From NCBI RefSeq assembly GCF_014196115.1, contig NZ_JACIDB010000002.1:62001-126000 (forward strand): a stretch of 64,000 nt of DNA, read 5' to 3'. This DNA is from Sphingomonas aquatilis. GTDB taxonomy: Bacteria > Pseudomonadota > Alphaproteobacteria > Sphingomonadales > Sphingomonadaceae. A program made the translations under genes and the position numbers. This document shows, piece after piece, positions 57,418-64,000 of this stretch. The notes under the pieces were generated by a model. That model was not told the DNA's origin. It made no database searches and was given only the letters and a program-made list of their open reading frames with translations. Within the stretch, counting starts at the first letter, position 1; each line of letters begins with the position of its first letter.

Positions 57418-59520
57418 CTACACCCGCTCCACCGCATTTACCGCATCCGCCGCGCGCAGGGCGGCGATCAGGCGCATCAGTTGGTGGATGTCGTGGACTT
57501 CGACGTCGATGACGTTGGTGTGGAAGATCGTGTCGCGCGTATCCAGCCGCAGCGCGATGATGTTCGCCCGATGTGCGCCGATGATCGTCGAGACGATGCC
57601 GAGCGCGCCGGGTTCGTTCTTCACCTGCACCGAAATGCGCGCGACCGCGCCTTCGCTTTGGTCGCCCCAGTCGACATCGACCCAGTCGGTCTCGTCGGCG
57701 CCGCGTTCGGCGAGTTCGGCGAGGACGCGGCAGTCGATCGCGTGCACCTCGATCCCCGCATCCGGGCGACGCAGGCCGACGATGCGGTCGCCGGGCACCG
57801 GATGGCAGCATTCGGCGAGGTCGAAGGCGACGCCGGGGGTCAGCCCCTTGATCGAGATGGCGGTCGATTGCGGCGCGATCAGCGCGAGATCGGCACCGGC
57901 CGAACCCGGCATCAGCGCCTCCATCACCGTCGCGTCGGACAAGGTTCGCCGGGCGATCCCCGCCATCAGTGTGGCCTCGTCGCCCATCTTCAGCCGCGAC
58001 AGCGCATGAGTGAGCGCATCGGGGCCGAGCGGCGCGGGCAGGCGGCGGACGATGTCGTCGTAGAGCTTGCGGCCGAGCGCGATCAGCTCGGCGCGTTCGG
58101 TCTGGCGCAAATGGCGGCGGATCGCGGCGAGCGCCTTGCCGGTGATCGCGAAGTTGAGCCAGCCGGGCTGCGGCACCTGCCCCTTGGAGCGGAGCACCTG
58201 CACCTGATCGCCATTCTCAATGACGGTCGACAAAGGCACGACGCGGCCGTTGATCTTGGCGCCGACCGCCTGGTCGCCGAGATCGGTGTGGACGGCATAG
58301 GCGAAATCGATCGGCGTCGCGCCCTTGGGCAGCTGGATCAGCTCGCCCTTGGGTGTGAAGGCGAAGATGCGATCCTGGTACATCGCCATGCGCGTGTGTT
58401 CGAGTAGCTCTTCGGGGCTGCCCGCGGTTTCCAGGATTTCGACGAGGTCGGCGATCCAGCTGTGCTGGCTGTCAGCGCGGACCTTCTTTTCCTTGTACGC
58501 CCAATGCGCGGCGAGGCCGAATTCGGCCTCCGCATGCATCTCGGGCGTCCGGATCTGGATCTCGATGCGCGCATTGTCGGCGTGGATCACGCTGGTGTGC
58601 AGCGAGCGATAGCCGTTGCGCTTGGGCGTCGAGATGTAATCCTTGAACCGCCCCGGCACCATCGGCCAGCGGCGGTGGATGATGCCCAGCGCCGCGTAGC
58701 AATCCTCGACCGTCGGCACGATCGCGCGGAACGCCATGATGTCGCTGAGCTGTTCGAAGCTGATGTGGCGCTCGCTCATCTTGCGCCAGATCGAATAGGG
58801 ATGCTTCTCGCGACCCGTCACCTCGGCATCGACGCCGGCACGGCCGAGCAGCAGCTTCAGGCCCGATCCGATCTTGGCGATGCGATCGCCGCCGCCGGTC
58901 TTGAGCTGATCGAGCCGCTTGGTGATCGATTCATACGCTTCGGGTTCGAGCTGCGCGAAGGCGAGCGTCTGCATCTCCTTCATGAATTCGTACATGCCGA
59001 TCCGCTCGGCGAGCGGGGCGTAGATATCCATCGTCTCCTTCGCGATCCGCCGCCGCTTTTCGGGCTTCGGGATGTGATGGAGCGTGCGCATGTTGTGCAG
59101 GCGGTCGGCGAGCTTGACCAGCAGGACGCGGATGTCGTCCGACATCGCCAGCAGGAACTTGCGCAGGTTTTCGGCGGCGCGCTCGTTCTCGGTCTGCGCT
59201 TCGATCTTGGACAGCTTGGTGACGCCATCGACCAGTCGCGCGACGTTGCCGCCGAACAGGCGCGTGATCTCTTCTGGCGTGGCGACCGTATCTTCGATTG
59301 TGTCGTGGAGGATCGCGGTGGCGATCGTCTCGTCGTCGAGCCTCAGGTCGGTGAGGATGCCCGCCACCTCGATCGGGTGGCTGAAATAGGGGTCGCCGCT
59401 GGCGCGCTTCTGGGAGCCATGCGCCTGCATCGAGAAGACATAGGCGCGGTTGAGCAGCGCTTCGTCCGCGTCGGGGTCGTAATCGAGGACCCGATCGACC
59501 AGTTCATATTGCCGTAGCAC
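57418..59520 (-). CDS. rsh: Bifunctional (p)ppGpp synthetase/hydrolase
   Basis: 700 residues from GTG 59520. The N-terminal HD hydrolase domain ('DPYFSHPIEVAGILTDLRLD', 'AILHDTIEDT', 'KLADRLHNMRTL') keeps the HD motif. The synthetase domain ('YSIWRKMSERHISFEQLSDI', 'MAFRAIVPT', 'YISTPKRNGYRSLHTSV') keeps the substrate loop. The TGS domain ('IFAFTPKGELIQLPKGATPI') and the C-terminal ACT domain ('ISVQVKNEPGALGIVSTIIG') complete it. It is the single long Rsh typical of alphaproteobacteria, doing both RelA and SpoT work in starvation. The leader contains a strong hairpin just before the start. Confidence 0.97.
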   Translation of the reverse strand: MLRQYELVDRVLDYDPDADEALLNRAYVFSMQAHGSQKRASGDPYFSHPIEVAGILTDLRLDDETIATAILHDTIEDTVATPEEITRLFGGNVARLVDGVTKLSKIEAQTENERAAENLRKFLLAMSDDIRVLLVKLADRLHNMRTLHHIPKPEKRRRIAKETMDIYAPLAERIGMYEFMKEMQTLAFAQLEPEAYESITKRLDQLKTGGGDRIAKIGSGLKLLLGRAGVDAEVTGREKHPYSIWRKMSERHISFEQLSDIMAFRAIVPTVEDCYAALGIIHRRWPMVPGRFKDYISTPKRNGYRSLHTSVIHADNARIEIQIRTPEMHAEAEFGLAAHWAYKEKKVRADSQHSWIADLVEILETAGSPEELLEHTRMAMYQDRIFAFTPKGELIQLPKGATPIDFAYAVHTDLGDQAVGAKINGRVVPLSTVIENGDQVQVLRSKGQVPQPGWLNFAITGKALAAIRRHLRQTERAELIALGRKLYDDIVRRLPAPLGPDALTHALSRLKMGDEATLMAGIARRTLSDATVMEALMPGSAGADLALIAPQSTAISIKGLTPGVAFDLAECCHPVPGDRIVGLRRPDAGIEVHAIDCRVLAELAERGADETDWVDVDWGDQSEGAVARISVQVKNEPGALGIVSTIIGAHRANIIALRLDTRDTIFHTNVIDVEVHDIHQLMRLIAALRAADAVNAVERV

Positions 59521-59544
59521 GGCCTACACATGGGCGAGGGGCAT

Positions 59545-59575
59545 GCCGCTTTGCAACACAATGTTGCAGAGCGGC
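59545..59575 (-). promoter_or_regulatory. Strong hairpin in the rsh leader
   Basis: GCCGCTTTGCAACA-CAA-TGTTGCAGAGCGGC: 14-bp arms with one G-U pair and a 3-base loop, ending 25 bases before the rsh start. It could be an operator (inner palindrome TGCAACA-N3-TGTTGCA) or an mRNA structure. No T-run follows, so it is not a terminator. Confidence 0.6.
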
Positions 59576-59642
59576 AGGCGATTTTGCGGGATACATCAAC
59601 GATGAGCCCAGAACGCGCGGATCGGCGCGTCCTCGCAACACC

Positions 59643-59966
59643 TTACGCCTTCTTGGCCTTGGCGTTGCACTTGGCGAGCTGTTCGGCGTCATAGGCGGTG
59701 CCGCCGACGGTGAAGCTGGACAGCGTGCCGACTTCGCGCGCGACCAGTTCGCACAGCACCGCGGGACGCTCGGGCGCCTGGCCGGCGACGAAGCCGCCTT
59801 CACGCGCGCGCCAAACGGTCGAGCGGGTGATGAAGCTCGCCTTGGCGGAGGGCGCCGTGGGGACGGCGACATAGGTGTCCGCGGCGGCGGCGCCGGCGGC
59901 GGTCGCACCGAACAGCGTGGTGATGGCGAGCGCCAGCGTGGGGGCGAGCGTGGACAGCAGCTTCAT
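59643..59966 (-). CDS. CC_3452-family exported protein
   Basis: 107 residues. A signal peptide (MKLLSTLAPTLALAITTLFG, cut near AGA/AA) precedes 'ITRSTVWRAREGGFVAGQAP', 'LCELVAREVGTLSSFTVGGT' and 'YDAEQLAKCNAKAKKA', the conserved pattern of the CC_3452 family. Two Cys remain in the mature protein and could pair. Function unknown. It is divergent from the HxlR regulator, with 148 bases between the starts. Confidence 0.87.
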   Translation of the reverse strand: MKLLSTLAPTLALAITTLFGATAAGAAAADTYVAVPTAPSAKASFITRSTVWRAREGGFVAGQAPERPAVLCELVAREVGTLSSFTVGGTAYDAEQLAKCNAKAKKA

Positions 59967-60114
59967 GACGAGGGGTCCTCCCGAACCGATTCGCAGGTGA
60001 TGATGATGCGCGCCCGCTACCGATTTCGGTTTCAGGTTGCAACGGAAAACGTATAAAGGCTGTCTTGTCGGCCGGTTTGTGCGATATGCTGCCGACGATC
60101 AGACGAGGATCATG

Positions 60115-60621
60115 ATGCCGACACCGGCCGATGGGCCCGATTCCGCGTGTACCGCGCCGATCCGGGAGACTCTGCGCGAAACGTTGCGGGAATGCAGCCT
60201 GCCCGCGGCGCTGGAGGCGATGGGCGAGCGCTGGGCCTTCCTGATCCTGCGCGCGGCGTTCAATGGCCTGCACCATTTCGAGGAATTCCAGGCCGAGCTG
60301 GGCATCGCCCGCAATATCCTGGCGAACCGGCTGGGGCGGCTGGTCGACCACGGCATCCTGCAGCGCGAGGCGATGCCCGCCGACCGACGCAAGATCCGCT
60401 ATACGCTGACCGAAAAGGGCCACGCGCTGCTGCCGACGATGATCGCGCTGCGGCAATGGGGCGAGCGCTGGGAATTGTGCGCGCCGGCCTTTCCGATCCT
60501 GGTCGATGCGCGCGACCGTCGCCCGATCGCGCCGGTCGCGGTGCAGGCGCATGACGGACGCATATTGGGCAAGGGCGACCTGATCTGGGCGCTGCCGGAG
60601 GACGTCGACGACCCGACGTAA
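60115..60621 (+). CDS. HxlR-family winged-helix transcriptional regulator
   Basis: About 168 residues from ATG 60115 (ATG 60112 is adjacent; GAGG stands before both). The HxlR domain is 'CSLPAALEAMGERWAFLILR' with the conserved N-terminal Cys, 'HHFEEFQAELGIARNILANR' as recognition region, and 'RLGRLVDHGILQREAMPADR', 'IRYTLTEKGHALLP'. Family members sense reactive electrophiles or oxidants through that Cys. A C-terminal extension 'LVDARDRRPIAPVAVQAHDG' follows. The nearest likely target is the divergent CC_3452 gene or itself. Confidence 0.9.
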   Translation: MPTPADGPDSACTAPIRETLRETLRECSLPAALEAMGERWAFLILRAAFNGLHHFEEFQAELGIARNILANRLGRLVDHGILQREAMPADRRKIRYTLTEKGHALLPTMIALRQWGERWELCAPAFPILVDARDRRPIAPVAVQAHDGRILGKGDLIWALPEDVDDPT

Positions 60622-60718
60622 GCGGTGCCGACAATACTACCCTATGGCATGGTACTAATGCTGTTAACCCATTCAGCTTCATTGATAGTTTTTGCGATCC
60701 GCGTCACAACGGCGCCCT

Positions 60719-61648
60719 ATGCAGGTGATGTTTGAACGCGCGCGCGACGCGCTTGCCTTCCTCGAACATCAGCGGTTGGAGCCGACCGTCCCACATTACG
60801 GTCTGGCGCTGATCCATGTCACCGGTGGCAATGCCGCTTTGTCGCGCGAGATCGCTGGGCTGATCGGCGATGGCTTTCGACTGACCGCGACCGATGCCGC
60901 GCGGATGATCGCCCGGTACGTACCGTTGCCGGTTCCGACGGGGATCGCGGACCATGCCGAGCGGCTGGGATCGCTGGCGGACGAAGCGCGCGCCGTTACG
61001 CGGACGGCGGGGGCGAACGTCGGCGAGCTGGTGCGGGAGGCGCAGGGGGCGCTACCGTCGGGCGACGAGACGGTGCAGCGCCTGGCCGCGGCCGAAAACG
61101 AGCTGGCCATGCTACGGCAGCAGTTCGAAACGCTGAAGAAGGCGATGGTCGCCGACGTGCGGCGTGCGATCGATCCCGAACACGATCCGCTGACCAGCGC
61201 ACTCAAGCCCGCCTTTGCCGGCCACGTCCTCGACCAGATCGACAAGCACGACCGGCGTCATGTGATCGTGATGCTCAGCATCGACGGACTGGTCGAGATC
61301 AATCGCGAATTCGGCACGAGCGTGGGCGACAATGTGCTCAACGGCTTCGCCGCCAAGATCCAGAAGCAATTCCCCGATCAGGAAGTGATCCGCTGGGCCG
61401 GCAACGAGTTCATCGTCGTCGTGCCCGACCGGACGATCACCGCGGTGCGCAGCCAGGCCGAGGACGTGCTGTCGCTGCTCGAATCGCGCAAGTTCAAGCT
61501 GGCGGAAACCGGCGAGTGGATCGGGACGGTGACCGCATCGGGGGCGGTGGTGATGGATCAGGGCGACGATTTCCCCGCGATGCTCGGCCGGGCGCGGGAG
61601 ACGCTGGCCGGCGCGGTCGCCGCCGGAGGGAATCGGGTCGCGGTGTAA
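60719..61648 (+). CDS. GGDEF-domain protein with altered signature
   Basis: About 309 residues (ATG 60719 or 60728; no clear Shine-Dalgarno). The N-terminal half is helical without a known sensor ('MFERARDALAFLEHQRLEPT', 'ENELAMLRQQFETLKKAMVA' coiled coil). The C-terminal half has the GGDEF fold: 'DPLTSALKPAFAGHVLDQID', 'VIVMLSIDGLVEINREFGTS', 'VGDNVLNGFAAKIQK'. The signature reads WAGNEF instead of Y-GG(D/E)EF, losing the metal-binding acidic residue, and the RxxD inhibitory site is absent. It is probably not a standard diguanylate cyclase; a GTP- or c-di-GMP-sensing or structural role is possible. Confidence 0.88.
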   Translation: MQVMFERARDALAFLEHQRLEPTVPHYGLALIHVTGGNAALSREIAGLIGDGFRLTATDAARMIARYVPLPVPTGIADHAERLGSLADEARAVTRTAGANVGELVREAQGALPSGDETVQRLAAAENELAMLRQQFETLKKAMVADVRRAIDPEHDPLTSALKPAFAGHVLDQIDKHDRRHVIVMLSIDGLVEINREFGTSVGDNVLNGFAAKIQKQFPDQEVIRWAGNEFIVVVPDRTITAVRSQAEDVLSLLESRKFKLAETGEWIGTVTASGAVVMDQGDDFPAMLGRARETLAGAVAAGGNRVAV

Positions 61649-61667
61649 TCGAACGGGGCCCCGCCCC

Positions 61668-62444
61668 TTACAGCAGCAGCTTGACCCCGACGATGGCGAG
61701 GACGGTCGCCAGCACTGGACGAAGCGCCGCCTCGCGCATCACGCCCGCCAGCAGGCTGCCGACGACGATGCCCGGGATCGATCCGATCAGCAGCGATCCG
61801 AGCAGGCCGAGATCGACCGAACCGAGCAGCCAATGGCCCGTGCCCGCCAGCAGCGTTAGCGGCACGGCATGCGCGATATCCGCGCCGACGAGGCTTTTGA
61901 GCGGATGGCGCGGGTAGAGGACGAGCAGCGCGGTCATGCCGAGCGCGCCCGCACCCACCGAGGTCAGCGACACCAGCACGCCGAGGATCGCGCCGAGCAG
62001 CACGGTGAGCGCCACCGGTTCGCGCCCGTCGGTCTCCCCCAGCCGGGGGGTGAGGGCGGCGACGATGCGGTGGCGCAGCAGCGTCGCGACGGCGGACACG
62101 ACCAGCACGACGCCGAGCAACGTGGCGAGCAGATGCTGCGTCGCGGACGAATGCTCGCTCGCCTGGCCCAGCAGCAGTAGGGTGACGATCGTCGTCGGCA
62201 CGCTGCCCATCGCCAGCCGGCGCACGATGCTCCAGTCTAGCGTGCCGCGCCAGCCGTGGACGGTGGTGCCCACCGTCTTGGTCGCCGCGGCATAGAGCAG
62301 GTCGGTGCCGACCGCGGTCGCGGGATGGAAACCGAAGGCGAGCACCAGGATCGGCGTCATCAGCGATCCGCCACCCACCCCGGTCAGGCCGACGAGGACG
62401 CCGACGAGCACGCCGGCGAGCGAATAGAGCGGTTCGATGGTCAT
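61668..62444 (-). CDS. TSUP (TauE/SafE) family permease
   Basis: 258 residues with about eight membrane helices in two halves. The first half has 'LVGVLVGLTGVGGGSLMTPI' and the second 'LGVLVSLTSVGAGALGMTAL', the repeated TSUP motif, plus 'HPATAVGTDLLYAAATKTVG' and 'HPLKSLVGADIAHAVPLTLL'. Family members export sulfite, sulfonates or other sulfur compounds. It starts 16 bases after the aminotransferase stop, so both may be one operon; nothing else points to a substrate. Confidence 0.9.
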   Translation of the reverse strand: MTIEPLYSLAGVLVGVLVGLTGVGGGSLMTPILVLAFGFHPATAVGTDLLYAAATKTVGTTVHGWRGTLDWSIVRRLAMGSVPTTIVTLLLLGQASEHSSATQHLLATLLGVVLVVSAVATLLRHRIVAALTPRLGETDGREPVALTVLLGAILGVLVSLTSVGAGALGMTALLVLYPRHPLKSLVGADIAHAVPLTLLAGTGHWLLGSVDLGLLGSLLIGSIPGIVVGSLLAGVMREAALRPVLATVLAIVGVKLLL

Positions 62445-62460
62445 GCGCGGCGGTCGCCGC

Positions 62461-63684
62461 TCAACCGGTTTTCTGGCCTGCGGACTGGCTGGGGGTGTTG
62501 ACCCCCATGGATTGCAGGTAGCGCTTCACGTTGCGCGCCGCCTGGCGCAGTCGCTGTTCGTTTTCGACCAGGGCAATGCGCACGAAGCCTTCTCCATTTT
62601 CGCCGTAGCCCACCCCTGGCGCAACCGCGACATGGGCGTGAGTCAGCAATTGTTTGGAGAACTCAAGGCTGCCTAAGTGCGCGACTGCGGGCGGCAGCGG
62701 TGCCCAGGCGAACATGCTGGCGCGGGGGGACGGAATGTCCCAGCCGGCGCGGCCGAAGCTTTCGACCAGCACGTCGCGGCGCTTGTGGTAGAGTTGGCGG
62801 TTCTTCTCGACGATGTCCTGCGGGCCGTTGAGCGCGGCGCAGGCGGCGGCCTGGATGGGCGTGAAGGCGCCATAGTCGAGGTACGACTTCACGCGTGTCA
62901 TCGCCGCGATCAGCTTGGCGTTGCCGACCGCGAAGCCGATGCGCCAGCCGGCCATGCTGTAGGTCTTGCTGAGCGAGGTGAATTCGATCGCGACGTCCTT
63001 GGCGCCCTTCACCTGCAGGATCGAAGGGGTCGGATTGCCGTCGTAATAGAGTTCCGAATAAGCGAGGTCGCTGATGATCCAGACCTTGTTCTCGCGCGCC
63101 CAGGCGACCAGGCGTTCGTAGAAGGCAAGGTCGACCGCTTCGGCCGTCGGGTTGGACGGATAATTGACCACCAGCACCGACGGGCGCGGCACGGTGAAGG
63201 CCATCGCGCGCTCGAGGCTTTCGAAATAGGCCTCGTCGGGCGTGGTCGGCACCGCGCGGATCGTCGCGCCGGCGATGATGAAGCCGAAGGTGTGGATCGG
63301 GTAGGACGGGTTGGGCGCGAGGATGACGTCGCCGGGCGCGGTGATCGCGGTCGCGAGGCTGGCGAGGCCCTCCTTCGACCCCATCGTCACGACGACCTCG
63401 GTCTCGGGATCGAGATCGACGCCGAAGCGGCGGCCATAGTAATTCGCCTGCGCGCGGCGCAGGCCGGGAATGCCCTTCGACTGCGAATAGCCGTGCGCGT
63501 CGGGCTTTTTGGTCACCTCGATCAGCTTGTCGAGGACGTGCGGCGGCGGCGGCAGATCGGGATTACCCATGCCGAGATCGATGATGTCCTCGCCCGCCGC
63601 GCGCGCCGCGGCCCGCATGCCGTTGACTTCGGCGATGACATAGGGCGGCAGACGCTTGATGCGGTAGAATTCGTCGTCGGACAT
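62461..63684 (-). CDS. alaC: AlaC-type alanine/aspartate aminotransferase (class I/II)
   Basis: 407 residues, PLP-dependent fold type I. It starts 'DEFYRIKRLPPYVIAEVNGM', typical of AlaC (glutamate-pyruvate transaminase) and related LL-DAP aminotransferase-like enzymes. Motifs: 'DIIDLGMGNPDLPPPPHVLD', 'VVVTMGSKEGLASLATAITA', 'VLVVNYPSNPTAEAVDLAFY', 'WIISDLAYSELYYDG', 'FTSLSKTYSMAGWRIGFAVG' with the PLP Lys, and 'FVRIALVENEQRLRQAARNV'. Exact amino-donor specificity is not deducible. ATG 63684 is clear. Confidence 0.92.
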   Translation of the reverse strand: MSDDEFYRIKRLPPYVIAEVNGMRAAARAAGEDIIDLGMGNPDLPPPPHVLDKLIEVTKKPDAHGYSQSKGIPGLRRAQANYYGRRFGVDLDPETEVVVTMGSKEGLASLATAITAPGDVILAPNPSYPIHTFGFIIAGATIRAVPTTPDEAYFESLERAMAFTVPRPSVLVVNYPSNPTAEAVDLAFYERLVAWARENKVWIISDLAYSELYYDGNPTPSILQVKGAKDVAIEFTSLSKTYSMAGWRIGFAVGNAKLIAAMTRVKSYLDYGAFTPIQAAACAALNGPQDIVEKNRQLYHKRRDVLVESFGRAGWDIPSPRASMFAWAPLPPAVAHLGSLEFSKQLLTHAHVAVAPGVGYGENGEGFVRIALVENEQRLRQAARNVKRYLQSMGVNTPSQSAGQKTG

Positions 63685-63751
63685 GGCTCACCTGATCGTG
63701 GACGCCACGACCCTAACGCGCAGGCGCGGGTTTCACCACTTCAATCGGGCG

Positions 63752-64000
63752 TCACCCGTCGGGTTCGCCCGGTTGTGCGACGATGACGCGGTTCTTGCCC
63801 GCGCGCTTGGCGGCGTAGAGCGCGGCGTCGGCGGCGCGCATCGCGGCGCGCGGATCGCTTTCCAGCGGCGCGAGGCCGATCGAAACGGTGATGCAGCCGA
63901 TCGACGTGCCCGTTTCCGAATTGACGAAGCTGCGCATTTCCAGCCCCTCGCGCATCCCTTCGAGCAAGGGGCGCGCGCCGTCGATCGCCATGCCGGGGAA
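63752..64000 (-). CDS. GGDEF-domain protein, C-terminal part
   Basis: The gene enters from the right edge; its last 82 codons are present. 'MRSFVNSETGTSIGCITVSI', 'GLAPLESDPRAAMRAADAAL' and 'YAAKRAGKNRVIVAQPG' are the closing strands and helices of a diguanylate cyclase domain. The GG(D/E)EF signature itself is outside the window, so activity is unknown. It is the second GGDEF-type gene in the last 4 kb. Confidence 0.88.
   Translation of the reverse strand, partial: FPGMAIDGARPLLEGMREGLEMRSFVNSETGTSIGCITVSIGLAPLESDPRAAMRAADAALYAAKRAGKNRVIVAQPGEPDG

Overview
The window is a high-GC chromosomal segment from an alphaproteobacterium, most probably Sphingomonas or a close relative in the Sphingomonadales. 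Support comes from the CC_3452-family protein, the cysteine-free ribosomal protein L36, xseA followed by a DUF2093 gene, divergent hemC/tsaD, three large TonB-dependent receptors with a 'DIVVTG' plug start, and many palindromic intergenic repeats. No rRNA, tRNA, CRISPR array, prophage or insertion sequence was seen. About 50 protein genes are supported; most are housekeeping genes.

Layout. 1-10.7 kb: DUF885 protein (partial), threonine aldolase, EamA exporter, a SDR-type enzyme, exported M28 peptidase, aminopeptidase N, S41 lipoprotein peptidase, PhnA-like protein and uracil-DNA glycosylase. 10.9-13.1 kb: a small accessory patch with an HTH protein, an intact YefM-type antitoxin, a ruined yoeB toxin gene and a low-GC DUF3800 gene. 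13.2-15.3 kb: thiC with a TPP riboswitch and a hairpin that covers its ribosome-binding site. 15.5-22 kb: four tandem Tat-exported ferritin-like genes (PCC13-62 desiccation-protein type), divergent from an ECF sigma/anti-sigma pair. 22.2-28 kb: MipA-like outer-membrane protein, DUF2141 protein, sterol-desaturase-type hydroxylase, and the hemC-hemD-mitofilin-like-GNAT series. 28.2-30.3 kb: tsaD and gpsA. 30.6-44.5 kb: three TonB receptors, with purD/xseA/DUF2093/M23 peptidase between the first two. 44.7-50.6 kb: clpB divergent from an M16 peptidase and a small protein. 50.6-57.1 kb: candidate sRNA, PD-(D/E)XK-fold protein, purK-purE, gpmA, M14 carboxypeptidase, DUF4136 lipoprotein, rpmJ and a HAD hydrolase. 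57.4-64 kb: rsh, CC_3452 protein, HxlR regulator, a degenerate GGDEF protein, TSUP permease, AlaC-type aminotransferase and the end of a second GGDEF protein.

The most interesting unit is the ferritin-like cluster. It looks like a two-gene module (one soluble periplasmic protein followed by one lipoprotein) present twice, each copy keeping a full E/ExxH/E/ExxH di-iron ligand set and a conserved C-terminal tail. It faces an ECF sigma/anti-sigma switch across a shared 199-bp promoter region. The working inference is an envelope iron/oxidant or desiccation response. Other notable points are the toxin-dead yefM-yoeB locus, the layered thiC leader, purD and xseA starting inside one CATG, a candidate structured sRNA, a GGDEF domain with a changed signature, and at least seven families of dyad-symmetric intergenic repeats.
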